From Amphichorda felina (Eukaryota > Ascomycota > Sordariomycetes > Hypocreales > Bionectriaceae): a DNA stretch of 64,000 nucleotides. A model generated the notes under the pieces. The model ran no database searches and was not told the DNA's origin. It worked only from the letters and a program-made list of their open reading frames with translations. This document shows, piece by piece, positions 21,562 to 32,969 of this stretch (position 1 is the first letter of the stretch; each line of letters begins with the position of its first letter). The DNA lies in NCBI GenBank assembly GCA_016490725.1, contig JAEMHR010000059.1, positions 82,790 to 146,789 on the forward strand. Direction: 5' to 3'. Both the position numbers and the translations under genes were made by a program.

Positions 21562-23004
21562 ATGGGGTCAATCGAGGCAGGGCACACGATGCCCTTCATC
21601 ATCAACGGCCAAGAGTACCGCCCAGAGAAGACCTTCGATGTAGTCTCCCCCCGGACCGGCGCCGTCACTCACCGGTGCGGCAGCGCCACCGTTGACGATG
21701 CCCGGCGCGCCGTTGATGCTGCTGCCGCTGCCTTCCCCAACTGGCGTCAGACGGTCCCCTCGGCGAGGAGAGACATCTTCCTCAAGGCCGCCGATGTCAT
21801 GGAGACGCGGAGGGATGAGCTGATCGGCTACCTGACCGCTGAGACGGGCGGCACCGAGCCCTGGGCCAACTTCAACATCAGCACCGCCATCGACATGATC
21901 CGCGATGTCGCTGGCCGCATCGCCACCATCGAGGGCTCCTACATCCAGCAGACCAAGACGCCCGGCGTCAGCGCCCTCGTCACCAACGAGCCCTATGGCG
22001 TCGTGCTCTCCATTGCGCCCTGGAACGCCCCCTACATCCTCGGAACCCGCTCGGTGGCCTACCCCGTCGCCGCCGGCAACACAGTCGTCCTCAAGGGCAC
22101 CGAGCTGGCACCCCGGACCATGTGGGCCATCGCCTCCGTCTTCCAGGAGGCCGGCCTGCCCAACGGCGTCATCAACACCATCTCGCACGAGCCCGCCGCC
22201 GCCGTGGCCGTCACGGGCGCCCTGATCACGGACCCGCGCGTCAAGAAGATCAACTTCACTGGCAGCACCAACGTCGGCCGCGCCATCGGCCGCCTCGCCG
22301 GCGAGAACCTCAAGCCCGCCGTGCTCGAGCTCGGCGGCAAGGCCCCCGCCATCGTCTGGGAGGACGCCGACCTCGACACGGCCGCCCTGCAGTGCGCCCT
22401 GGGCGCCTTCCTCAACTCGGGCCAGATCTGCATGAGCACCGAGCGCATCATCGTCCACAGGCGCGTCAAGGACGCCTTCACGGCCAAGCTCGCCCAGGCC
22501 GTCGACAAGGTCTTCCCCGCCAGCGGGCCCGCGCCCGTGCTCATCAACGCCGCCGCCGTGGACAAGAACAGGCGGCTGCTGGCCGACGCGCGGGCCAAGG
22601 GCGCGTCGGTGCTGTTCGGCGACGCGGACGCGCACGAGGAGGGCAGAGCCACGATGCGCCCCGTCGCGCTGGGCGGCGTCACGCCCGACATGGACATCTA
22701 CCGCACCGAGACGTTCGGGCCGACCGTGTCCATCATCGAGGTCGGGGCCGAGGACGAGGCGGTGCGCATCGCCAACGACACCGAGTACGGCCTGACGTCG
22801 GCCGTCTTCACCGAGGACCTGCGCAGGGCGCTGCGCCTGGCCGCCCAGATTGACGCGGGTGCCGTGCACATCAACTCGATGAGCGTGCACGACGAGCCGG
22901 CCCTCCCCCACGGGGGCGCCAAGGCGAGCGGCTTTGGTCGCTTCAACGCCTCCTCTGGTCTCCAGGAGTGGTACTGGACCAAGAACGTCACGTTCAACAA
23001 TTGA
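21562..23004 (+). CDS. NAD(P)-dependent aldehyde dehydrogenase, vanillin/salicylaldehyde-type
   Basis: Oxidises an aldehyde to the acid. Intronless, 480 residues, the family's usual length. Motifs in order: APWNAPYILGTRSVAYPVAA (cofactor-site Asn/Trp), VVLKGTELAPRT (NAD-binding Lys), FTGSTNVGRAIGRLAGENLK, LELGGKAPAIV (general-base Glu256), NSGQICMSTERIIV (catalytic Cys290) and ETFGPTVSIIEV. The overall pattern, including the PALPHGGAKASGFGRFN C-terminus, is closest to the vanillin/salicylaldehyde/benzaldehyde dehydrogenase branch, so an aromatic aldehyde is the likeliest substrate; that is family inference. No peroxisomal SKL end and no targeting peptide, so probably cytosolic. The GC-rich codons create a full-length antisense frame that I reject as a gene. 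Confidence 0.92.
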   Translation: MGSIEAGHTMPFIINGQEYRPEKTFDVVSPRTGAVTHRCGSATVDDARRAVDAAAAAFPNWRQTVPSARRDIFLKAADVMETRRDELIGYLTAETGGTEPWANFNISTAIDMIRDVAGRIATIEGSYIQQTKTPGVSALVTNEPYGVVLSIAPWNAPYILGTRSVAYPVAAGNTVVLKGTELAPRTMWAIASVFQEAGLPNGVINTISHEPAAAVAVTGALITDPRVKKINFTGSTNVGRAIGRLAGENLKPAVLELGGKAPAIVWEDADLDTAALQCALGAFLNSGQICMSTERIIVHRRVKDAFTAKLAQAVDKVFPASGPAPVLINAAAVDKNRRLLADARAKGASVLFGDADAHEEGRATMRPVALGGVTPDMDIYRTETFGPTVSIIEVGAEDEAVRIANDTEYGLTSAVFTEDLRRALRLAAQIDAGAVHINSMSVHDEPALPHGGAKASGFGRFNASSGLQEWYWTKNVTFNN

Positions 23005-23548
23005 TGTGTGCTGTTGGGATAGAGAGCGTGTAGCGTGCAAGCGGATGGGATACTTATGCAGCAGTTCCCTAATGATAATTGCTTTGTTGTAGCGCAAATG
23101 TGGCCTTACGTACTCCGTGGTATCCGTGCTTGTCGTGGAGAGTGAACATTGGGCTCATGCTATCGATCGTGCCTTTTAAGTATATACAACAACTCATGTG
23201 CTGGACAACTTCAACGTAGGACTATAGATTAACAGACGAAATAGTAAAAAGAAGACAATTCGTATATTATTTTCATCCGTACGCTGTAGTATTCTTCACT
23301 GAATCATTCGGCATGGGGTAGTCGCAGGCCAGGCACGTGTTGTCGATAAGATAACGTGACCTCACCTCCCGATAAGGGGAAATTTTACCGTCATCGCCGA
23401 CAGCTTCAAACTGGTCCCATACTCGTACTCCGTACTCCCTACCATACAACCCACCGTCGCGCGCATTCACTCAACCAGATCCAACCCGACCCTCGACCAT
23501 CAATCTCTATTACACGCTTCTAACCTCCCCCCAAACCAAACCGCCAAG
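23005..23548. other. Intergenic, upstream of TIM10
   Basis: 544 bp, AT-rich in the first half and C/A-rich next to the TIM10 start. No gene recognised. Confidence 0.4.
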
Positions 23549-23945
23549 ATGTCTTTCCTCGGAATGGGCCGCCCCCAGCCCACCTCGGAGCAGAAGATTG
23601 CCGCCGTCGAGGGCGAGATGCGCATGATGGCCGACACCTACAACCGGTACGTTCCATCATCCCCCCCGCCCTCCCCTACCATGAACCTCGTGGCCCCATC
23701 TCCCCCCAGACCCTAGAGCAATGCGCTGACCGGCGAGAGCGCCAAATAGCCTCCAGAACACGTGCCAGAAGAAGTGCATCCCTACAGACTACCGCGAGGC
23801 CGAGCTCAACAAGGGCGAGTCCGTCTGCCTCGACCGCTGCACCGCCAAGTTCCTCGACACGTCCATCAAGGTCAGCGAGATCATGCAGCAGCAGGGCCAG
23901 GCCATGGGCGCCGGCCCCCAGCAGGGCGGCGGTGGTCTCTTCTAG
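23549..23945 (+). CDS. TIM10: Mitochondrial intermembrane-space chaperone Tim10
   Basis: Small Tim chaperone that, with Tim9, carries hydrophobic carrier proteins across the intermembrane space to the TIM22 complex. Exons 23549-23646 and 23750-23945 give 97 residues. The twin CX3C motifs are intact: CQKKC at 38-42 and CLDRC at 59-63, the cysteines that are oxidised by Mia40 on import. An amphipathic N-terminal helix (EQKIAAVEGEMRMMADTYNR) and a Gln/Gly-rich C-terminus fit Tim10 better than Tim9 or Tim8. The 103-nt intron falls just before the first Cys motif. An ATG in another frame at 23762 is not the gene. Confidence 0.93.
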
Positions 23946-24325
23946 AAGGGAGGCTTCTTCCTGAGTCTTTTCTTTCCGGCCGGGGGTTCGTTTTTGTTGG
24001 GCAAAACGGGCCGACGCCCGCCTCTTGCATGTACGACTACGGGGTGGCATAGACGTGTGAGCGTTTTTGCATGAGAGGAGCCAACGATTGAGGGGCATCG
24101 AGTCGCAGTGGCGCCATGATGCATTGTAGGAATACTTGGGTATAGATCTGGATCAAGGAGAATGTCCTCTATGGGAATTACATCGCAAACAAAGAACGCC
24201 ACGCCCCATGCTACCTATCCTAAGTGATGCAAGTGCTTAAAAGCTCAAGTCCGCGCCGAAGCCGGTAAATGATACCGACAGCACCCAGATACTATATATA
24301 TATATGCATGCGCTTATGGCACAAT
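23946..24325. other. Convergent 3' region
   Basis: 380 bp between the converging TIM10 and STB6-like genes, with a short (TA)n run at about 24291-24303. No gene seen. Confidence 0.4.
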
Positions 24326-27065
24326 TCACGGCCGGGCACGTGTGATATTAGGTCCCGTCCCCACGCCCGTCAACGTCCTTGCAAACCAGTGCAGCCAGCT
24401 CTCTGTCTCCAGCTGTGTTTTGAGTCCCTCGGCTCGGCCCTCGACATCTTCGACGTGCCTTTCAAGGTTCTGGATGCCCTCTTCGAGATCCACGACTTTT
24501 TGGGCTAGGGCATTGATCTCGTAATCAAGCCGTGCGACGAGAACCTCAATGTCCTTGACGCTCTCAGACAGGTTGGCCCGCTCATCCGCAAGGAGCTCGC
24601 CCGAGCTGTGGCGTACCCGCTGGCACGCCTCGTTCATCTGATGGTACAGGTTTTGGAGGTCATCCCTGTCGCGAGCAAAACGCTCGTCCAGGAGAGCGAC
24701 CGCCTTCATCTTCTCCTCCACCCAAGGCCCCAGGTTGTACGTAATGTCGTCAATGCCATGGTTGAGATACCTGGCATACTCACTCAGCGCCGCTGCCCCG
24801 TTCAGATCATCTGCATTCTCCGACACGTCAATGACCTCATCCCATGTCAGGATCGCCTCCTCGGCCTCTCCGAACGACATCCGCCGCGGCCACCGATCCT
24901 CGTTGAAGACATGCTTTATAGCGAGTTGTGCCACCTCCAATGTGTGACGGCGGGACAGTCCGAGGTGAGGCGAGTTGAGCTTGCGCTCCGCTTCTAACAG
25001 TGGCCCCTCTAGGTCATTCTCATCCACAGCAGACTCGCCCGTTGATGGAGGCGCGAGCAGTGATTCTTTGCGTATCTCTGAGCCAATGTTGCTCAGTTCC
25101 CTTTCCAGCTCCGTTTGGGTTTTACCTAGCCTTGAATCCCCCGTAGAAGATGATTGATCTCGTGGCTCTGCTGGCGGACCTTGCATCGGGCCTGCATTCT
25201 CACTCCGCCTCATCGCGGACAAGTATTCGTCTGGCTTGTTCTTCCACGTGAATACCCTTCCAGGACCACCTAATGTTGGGGCGGAGGCCGTGGCTGGATT
25301 TTCCGAACCAGTGGGAGGGGCGCCGCCCCCAGTTTTTGGCTCCATGAAGTCCTCTCTTGCTGATATTGATTGTCGAGCAGCATGCCCACGCCTGCTTCCC
25401 CCAACCGCGTCTTTGATCCGACCCAAGCCGGATCTGGCGTCGTTCATCTTTCCTGCCACGCTCTTTAAGACATTGCGTCGTGGAGCCTCTTTTTCTCCAG
25501 GGCTGTCGAAAACACTGGTCGCCGAACCTGGAGGGATTTCCGAGTACACGGGGTGTATGTCCTCTTTGCGCCTCATCTCGGGGTCATGGTCTGCGGGCAG
25601 AGTCTGAGTGCGGAATATAGCCTGGCTACTGGCATCGTCTACCCCAAAACTGGGATTGGACCCGTTCGCATCTCGGTCAGGAAGATCTCCTATCGTTCGT
25701 CGTGGCTTGCCGAACCAAAGCCATTTTGCGCGTTCGCCGTAGGCGAAAGCAATAAACCGCTCGATGTCGAGGGTCTCGACATCAGCCAAACCACCCTTGT
25801 CCTTCCCAGATACCATCTCCATGACAAGCTCGCCCCTCTTGCCTCCAATTTCGTTGATCCTTGATTTGACAGCTTTTTGCACACCCCATCCCTCGCCAGC
25901 GGCGGCCTTGGCGGTGACAATGTAGAGCTTAAGTAGAGTTTGACGATCTAGCCGCTTCGTCCTTGCTAGCTTGAACGACTTTTGGAAGTACGAAATGCCT
26001 CGCTTCGTGTTGTCAATGTCGAAGACGTCTTTGGATACGGGCGCGCCGTACCAGTAGAGCCTGTTGCGTGCACCCATGAGCATACCAAGAAGCGCAGCGA
26101 CCGTCGTGGGCCCCAGTATACCATCGTTGGGTTCGAAATTGTAGTGCTCAGCCCCGACCTCTGTCCACCAGTTGCCTATCGCCTTTTCGGTCACATCGCA
26201 CAGGAGGCCGTCGATGTACTCGTGGTCGAGCTTCTCGAACATGTACAGGGCGACTTGGCATAGCTTTACAAGCTCTATCACTGCTGTGAAGAAGGGCACC
26301 CGGTCGGAAACCTTGTACAGCGACTGGAACTTGGTTTGTGTGCCCTCTGCTGGCTCAGTAAGTGTCAAGCCGGATCGACCCGAGCATCCCAGCCTCTTCA
26401 GGTTCTCGTTGACCACAAATAACTGCCGGTGTTTCCGTATGTCACCATCAGGGACGGGAATCACGGTAAGAGCCGACGGGAAGCTGCTGAGGTTTGTCAC
26501 CATGAGCTCGCCGAGATGGGTGTCCTTCGGTCGTGCGAGGTATTGTCGCGTGGCCTTGAAGTAGATGCGGAGTTTGGTCGACCAAAGCGACTCATCGACT
26601 GGGACAGAAAGGACACCGACGACTACTGAGTGTCTTTCATCTCCCGTGTATGTGACTATAACGAGGGTCGGTGACTGCCTGGAGCAGGCCCATTGTTCGA
26701 CTAGGTACAACTCGTAACCGTGTAGCGATCCTCGGCGTTCGACAGCAATGACGCAGGGGTCGTCTTCGAGATACCTGGAAGAGTGAGGTTAGGCCAAGCT
26801 AAGCCATGAGTCTCGTGGCAACCAGCTCCTACCTGAACGCAACAGGGTCGGGAAACACAATGGTCTTGCGGGGAATGGAGGACCCGGGGACAGGCTCAGC
26901 CACTGCGCTTTGGTGCGCAGATTCCAAGGGCGCCGAAGTGGTATCCGACGGGCCGGATCGTGAGCTCCGATGCGTGATCGTATGCCTGGGAACTGGAAGC
27001 TCATCGGTATCCCGTTGGGTTTGGTGATACCTCCCTTCTGGAGGGAAGGCGGGTAGAAAGCTCAT
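24326..27065 (-). CDS. STB6-like (Sin3-binding protein family) protein
   Basis: Exons (minus) 26833-27065 and 24326-26774 give 893 residues. The first about 300 residues match the fungal Stb2/Stb6 N-terminal region (YELYLVEQWACSRQSPTLVI, HSVVVGVLSVPVDESLWSTK, GELMVTNLSSFPSALTVIPV, VNENLKRLGCSGRSGL). Yeast Stb6 was found as a binder of the Sin3 deacetylase scaffold. The middle is long, Pro/Ser-rich and disordered. The last about 190 residues are an extended coiled coil (YEINALAQKVVDLEEGIQNL) ending in an aromatic patch. The start ATG at 27065 follows a poly-Asp frame with no upstream in-frame ATG before a stop. Nuclear co-repressor function is inferred from the yeast name only. Confidence 0.82.
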
Positions 27066-27794
27066 GTCGTCGTCATCGTCCGCTGAGGGTCTCACATCCA
27101 AGGCAGGCGGGCATTCTTACTGAACATGCAGCAAGACAAACCTTGGAGTTTCGGTGTTTGGTATGACGGAGGGAGAGGAGAGTATTAAGGTGAAAGGTCA
27201 TAGGAGTAACCAAGATCGAGATCTCGCATGTGATGCAAGATCAGCTGGGAGGGAAGACCGGGGAGCTTGCGTGGGTCCTCGCAGGCCAAGCTTTCCTCCC
27301 CACCACTTCGATGGGCGCTACCGCATAGCGGTGTATTCTGCCATGGACAATGCGGGCGAAAGTACAAGGAAAGAAAGTCACTCCAATCTACGCCGGGCAG
27401 CTGGTGGGAAAACGAAATAAATTTGAGAACAAAAGCACTTCCTTAACTAAAATAATGAGTGAATAATGACCATAACAGCTTTATCTGCATTCTTGATAAG
27501 TTATAACGAGGAGGGAGTGCTAAAATACAAGAGTTTGAAGTGATATCCGTGCCTGTTCTGGCTTTACCTTAGTAAGCTCAGTATACGTTTATCGATAACA
27601 ACCTATTCCGTAGAGCTCTATCGATCGCCCGTCATCGATAACCGACATGGGCTACTCGAGACGACTGCGTCATTCCAGTCCATGCTTCACTTCATCACAG
27701 CGCCATCTTGCTGCCCGAGTCTCCAAGAGACCATTTTAGCCTTTTGATGCTACTGTCTCTATCGGCCAGTCTTGCCTGAGCCCCCGCAAGCACC
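27066..27794. other. Divergent promoter region
   Basis: 0.73 kb shared by the divergent STB6-like and RMD5 genes, AT-rich at 27.4-27.65 kb, with palindromic ATCGATAAC/GTTATCGAT-type words near 27595-27640. No gene seen. Confidence 0.4.
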
Positions 27795-29176
27795 ATGCCC
27801 GACGCCGACGATTACCAAGAGGGCAACCCCTCGCCTTTTACGCCACTCTATGCTGAGCTGGCCAAGATGAGGAAGTCAAACCTTACGGCAGCCATTACCG
27901 ATGTGGATAAGATTATTGAACTCCTGGAGTCAACAAGGGAGCAGGTTGCAGAGGGTATGATATACTTCCCATCTAGCATCAAGGACAATCCTAACTAAGC
28001 CTCAGAGGCGGACTCCCATAGGATCTCAATGGCCATGACGAGACTTCAGAACCCAGTAAAAGAACGCTTCGAAGCCATAACATCCGATCTGAAAGAGGTC
28101 ACAAAGGCTCAGAGGAGCTTCGGGAAGGCCTTGGACAAAGTGGGTGTTTGGTTACAGCCCACCGCCTGAATAGACTCTAACAATACTTTCGACAGGCTCT
28201 ACCGCAGCGAGATCTTCCCATGGAGATTGATACCATGGCTCAACACCCCGAGCACGTTAACCGCGCGATAACCATGCACCTCCTCCGCGAGGGCCAGTTC
28301 TCCGTTGCCCAGACCTTCCTCGAGGAAGCCGAGTATGATCCCTCCAGGGGCGAAAACTACATCCTCCGGGGCATCAGTTCGACCGACCCCGACGAAGATC
28401 AAGACATGGACCACGAGAAGGATCTACGGGACCGATTCGTACAAATGTACGAGATCCTCCAGGAACTTAGGAACACCAACCTGTTTCCAGCGATAGAATG
28501 GGCCGAGGCCAACAGCCCAGCGCTGGAGGAAAAGGGCAGCAGCCTAGAGTTTGACCTCAGTAAACTTCAGTTCATATGGCTTTTCAAGGGCCCTTCTATC
28601 AACGGCATGCCGGACGGTGTCCAGAACGGCCAGGCCGGCGCCTTTGAGTACGCTCGCCAACATTTTGCCCGCTTCCAGCGACGGCATCTGAAGGAGATAG
28701 CCCAGCTCTGCGCCGCCATGGTCTATGCCCCCAACCTCGAGGCCTCGCCGTACAGGCACCTGTTCGAGATTGACGCCGCTTTCGAAGAGGTGGCGCTCTC
28801 CTTCACCCGGGACTTCTGCTCTCTGCTTGGCCTCTCGGCCGAGTCGCCGCTCTACGTCGCCGTCACGGCCGGCGCCATCTCCCTCCCGCGTCTTATCAAG
28901 TTCACGGGCTACATGAAGGAGAAGAAGACCGAGTGGACGACAGAGAACGAGCTGGCCTTCGAGACTCCTCTTCCCGTATCCATGATCTACCACCCCATCT
29001 TTGTCTGCCCCGTCAGCAAGGAGCAGACCACCGAGGCCAACCCCCCCATGCTGCTCACCTGCGGGCACGTTATTTCCAGGGATAGTCTGTTCAACATCGC
29101 CAAGGGCTCCCGCTACAAGTGCCCTTACTGCCCTGACGAGGGCCACGTTAACGACACTGTCCGCATTTTCTTATGA
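27795..29176 (+). CDS. GID/CTLH E3 ligase RING subunit (Rmd5/Gid2)
   Basis: Subunit of the GID/CTLH ubiquitin ligase, which in yeast degrades gluconeogenic enzymes when glucose returns. Exons 27795-27954, 28006-28139 and 28196-29176 give 424 residues (yeast Rmd5 has 421). An N-terminal helical region (VDKIIELLESTREQVAE) precedes a LisH/CTLH module (HVNRAITMHLLREGQFSVAQ, IEWAEANSPALEEKGSSLEF). The C-terminus is the divergent RING of this family: Cys369, Cys387-His389 and Cys407-Cys410 remain, but the usual second position after Cys369 is Ser (CPVS), as known for Rmd5/RMND5. It should pair with Fyv10/Gid9, not encoded here. An ATG within exon 3 would lose the N-terminal helices. Confidence 0.92.
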
Positions 29177-30064
29177 CCACGGCGTTTTTTTTTTCTATCC
29201 TTGTTATGATATTGGGAGTTCACCGGCCTCTCTAGGGGAACACTAGCAAGGAGTGAGGGTTTTCGATTACTTTAGGATGAATCAAGCTCTGGGTCAAGAC
29301 TGGGAATTGTCGTTTGGATGGTAAGCTTTTGGAGTTTGGGTCCCGCAAATTCGACCTTGGGTCGTACATACATAGGCCTCAGGGTTACATGAATTCATCT
29401 CGTTCAGCGTGATCGGTATGGCCGTTGCATTTCAGCGCCATATTATCAACATTATCACTCGGCTGGGCCAGAACGGATTTGGGATTGACAATGTTATTTG
29501 TTTTATAAGCCAAAAGGAGTGACACTACAGGGAATATTCTAAGGGTCCGCCAAAATCTATCTATCGTTCCACCTGTTTTTGGAAACAATCCAAGACGACA
29601 ATTTCACCTTCCAAAGATCGCTAACTATGCACACATACACATGGAAAGATAGAGAACCAGCTCTTCTTGTCTCGAGGTGCCTGGTTAAGAAGAGGGGGGT
29701 TGCCCCGGTCTCCTCGAAATGCAAGAAGCATCCAGAAAACAAGATTCCATGAAATAAACTTTGATATCCCAAACTCCTCTGGTAGAGAGAGATGGCGGCC
29801 CAAACGCCGGGTATATGGAGATGTGCCCCAGCATCAGGGGAACGGTAGAAAAAAAACAAAGGACTGGTTATGCTGGGGCACATTGTGTTTCCCCAAAGGG
29901 AAGGGGTGGTATCATCCGTTGCGGTTCGTATGCCGGCTCGCGTTGGTTTTATCTCTTTTTCTTTTTATATCCTGATCAGTCCCGCCAGACTTCGTAACTT
30001 CGTAGCTTTGTGTACCTGCTTGAGGCCGCCGAAATGATAATAATCGCTTCCGTGATACGGTTCT
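29177..30064. other. Convergent 3' region
   Basis: 0.89 kb between converging RMD5 and the UPF0658 gene, probably long 3' UTRs plus spacer. No coding signal. Confidence 0.4.
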
Positions 30065-31481
30065 CTAATCGATCGTCATCCTGCTAGGCTGAGGCTTGAC
30101 ATCGTTGAGGTTGACTGAGTTAAGATCGGGGTGGTCGTCGTGCTTCTTTGACGCCAGCAGATGGGTCTTGAGCCCAGCGCCAAAGTTGAGCATGCAGATG
30201 ATGGCATTGGCAATGGTGAGAATGATAAGAAGGATGGTGATGACGGCGAAAGCCGTAAGCGACTTCCGGACGGCCTCGTAGTAGTTCTTGAAAGTCCAGA
30301 TACGAACGAGCTTGAAAAGGAAGTATACGAGACCACCGTGATAAAGGATGATAACAACAACCATTCCAAGTTTGTTTTCAATGCGGGTGAAGTAGGCGGC
30401 GCCGACGAGGATCAAAATCGTGATTGGGATCGTGACAATCGTGAGAGCAAATTCGGGATCGTTGGTCTTGGTCACAATGACCACAAGTTGAATGATGAAG
30501 CCGAGAAAGAAGAAGAAGTCAAACTTGAGCAGTGCAATATAAATCTGTGCGGGTCAGTACGTTGGAATCAACGTGACGAGATAACTGTCCAACGTACCTG
30601 GTAATGAAGGAACCGCTTCTTCATCCTATAGTCGGCACCAATGATCTTGAGGATGTCCCAAGCAAAGTCCTGGTAGAGCTTCCACGCAATGAAGCCCAGA
30701 ATGACGGTGACGAGGCCAATGATGGCGGGGATGGCAATGAGGTACGGCTGGATATCGGCCCAAACCATATCAATGGTTAATCCCGGCTTAAGAGAGTTGT
30801 AATACTTAAGGAGGTCGAGAGCCTCGGTAATCTGGTCAACCTGGATCCCAGTGTATATCACAAGGGCAAGGTTGGCGAAACAGACTCCAATGATTTGAAT
30901 TGTGTTCTTCTTCCGGAGGGCATCCCAGACAACGACGAGCTCGTACAGGAAACCGAAGATGAAGAGCGTCAGAAAAGTGGGGATAGTCTTGTACTGCGAT
31001 TCAAGGTCTTTGAGGTTCCGTCCTTCGGCGTCGAGAAGGCTCGACTGGAACCTGGCAAAGATGTATCTGGCGGGGATGTCAATACGAAAGGAGCCCACAT
31101 GATGATAGAGGTAGATTTTGCTTACGCCTCAAAACACAGACATATAACAGCTTGAATGGCGGTTACTGCCATGAACATAGCCGCCCACTTGCTGCTCATG
31201 AAACCGAAGAAGCTCTCGCGTGGCTTGGATGCGGGGAGGGATGGGGCGACGACGCCCTCGCGATGAGCGTAGCCCTGGTCGAATGTCGACTGGTCCATGG
31301 TATTGTTCTCGGCATACGTAGGCTGCATGTACGTCGGCTGGGGGTAGGTGGGTTGACCGTATGATGAGTGGTCATTGTAGTCGGTCGGGTCGTAGGACTG
31401 GGTGAAAGGGACGTTAGGCTGCTGGCTGAAGGCAGGGTCGCTGCTGAGCAGCGATTTGCGAGACTCGAGTCTGGTAGCCAC
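30065..31481 (-). CDS. UPF0658-family Golgi membrane protein
   Basis: Exons (minus) 31126-31481, 30598-31066 and 30065-30544 give 434 residues. A disordered N-terminus with repeated PTY/QPTY units (YPQPTYMQPTYAENN) precedes about nine membrane helices containing the family's signature order: AVTAIQAVICLCFEA, then YIFARFQSSL, RKKNTIQIIGVCFANLALVI, FAWDILKIIGADYRMKKRFL, and FFFLGFIIQLVVIVTKTNDP. Both introns (59 and 53 nt) sit in or next to helices, and the joins restore family motifs (FEA/YIFARF, FLHYQ/IYIALLKFD). Fission-yeast members localise to the Golgi; molecular function is unknown. Confidence 0.88.
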
Positions 31482-32969
31482 GATGGGCGATAGGACGACT
31501 CTGGCCGAGAGTCACGGACAATCAGGTGGGTTTTTTGTTTGTTTTTTCGAGGTTGAGCAATATTGGTTTCTGCGGTTGAGACTGGCGTGTCTCCGTCCGG
31601 TGCAGCGTAGGACCTCGTGGGAACAACTTTTGGGCCGTAATGTCAGATTTGTTGGTTGTGGCGATGCGCCCAGCGCAGTGCAGATTAGATAGAGGACGTG
31701 ACGTGAAAGAGAGAGGAACGATGAAACGATGAACGGTGAATTGAAGATGCGGATTTCTGGATAACGAGAGACTGGGGCCGATGGGACGCGATGGCGGACG
31801 GGCGCGGATGGTCGTCAAACGGGCGGTAATGCTGTTTGAGAATGGCACGCGGGAGTTTGCTGGAGGGAATGGAACGAAGGGGGAGGGCGACGACGCTGGC
31901 AGCGTCAGAGGCCGAGCCAGTGGAGCGGTTCTGAAACAAGGCTGGAGAGCCAGGACGACGTTGGAGAGGCCAACCGACAACCTGGACAACCTGGGCAGCC
32001 TGGAGTCGCTGGACAGTCAGTCTGGACGCAGTGGACGCAGTGGACGGCCAGCACCTTGGAACTTTGGAAGGGAGCACGACGAGCCACTCCACTGTTTTAG
32101 CTGCGCCCGCCCGCTAACCCGCCGCCAACCCACGCCAACCCACACCAGCAAATCCGGTGGAGCCATTCTCACTGGCCTGGAGCACGCGCAATCACTCCGG
32201 CTCGTATCGCTGACAGCCAGCCATCCAGCCCACCAGGGCCACTGCCGCCACCGAAAGGGCCCCATTGCCTCTCCCTTGTTGGTGCCGCCTCTTGTGCGGT
32301 GGCATCCGTAGACAGAAGATGACCACCGACCTCTTCTCCAATCACGCCCGCAAATGCCTTGTGCCACGATCCACGATCCATCTGAGCATCCCTTCTATTA
32401 TTACATACACCTGCAATACAAGCGGCCGCGGAGCGCGATGCGGTTCCTGGTGCCCGACGACGGTGCGAACTCAATACAGTCCCACAGGGGACGCGCACAG
32501 CCCCTGGGTCCACGTTGAAAGTCCCGGCAGTTAGTGCGGACCTGCTCTGCACCACCACCCTGCTAATGCCCATGACTTCGTTGTGGGAAATAACCTTTCG
32601 TCGGCTCTAGATAGCGTCTCTACTAAAAAAAAAACGGTCTCGGCTGTCCCTGGCAGAGGTTGGCAAACTCGCATGGCGAGGTTTCCGTAGGTTCGATCGG
32701 AAAGGGTACGGATAAAAATACATGTATGGAGCATGCTTGAAACACTCACGGAGCTGTGGGCCTGCAGGAGGGCCATGTGAGGCTCGGCAGCTTCCAGTTT
32801 CGCCATCCTTCTGTCACGAACATCTCCCTGCGTACCAGGTTGCAATCTCTTTACCACTCTCGCCGGACATCATGCTGGGTCTCAGAAGTCCCTGACCCAT
32901 CGATTATAGACTTCTCATCTCTTAACTTTAGTAGCAAACCACCACGATACAAGCCGCAAGTGCCCCAGA
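31482..32969. other. Intergenic
   Basis: 1.49 kb between the UPF0658 promoter and the amidase 3' end. Around 31.97-32.06 kb it has short tandem words (TGGACGCAG repeated) and CTTGGAACTTTGGAA. Open frames on both strands look non-coding. An A run occurs at about 32625-32635. Confidence 0.4.

Noticed and set aside
21568..23097. 509-codon open frame antisense to the aldehyde dehydrogenase
   Set aside because: It mirrors the GC-rich third positions of the real gene, starts from a non-ATG context and has Gly/Val/Ala-rich composition without motifs.
27066..27140. Possible extra 5' exon of the STB6-like gene (GTAAG at 27116)
   Set aside because: The implied intron would be only about 38 nt and the ATG at 27065 already gives a sensible start.
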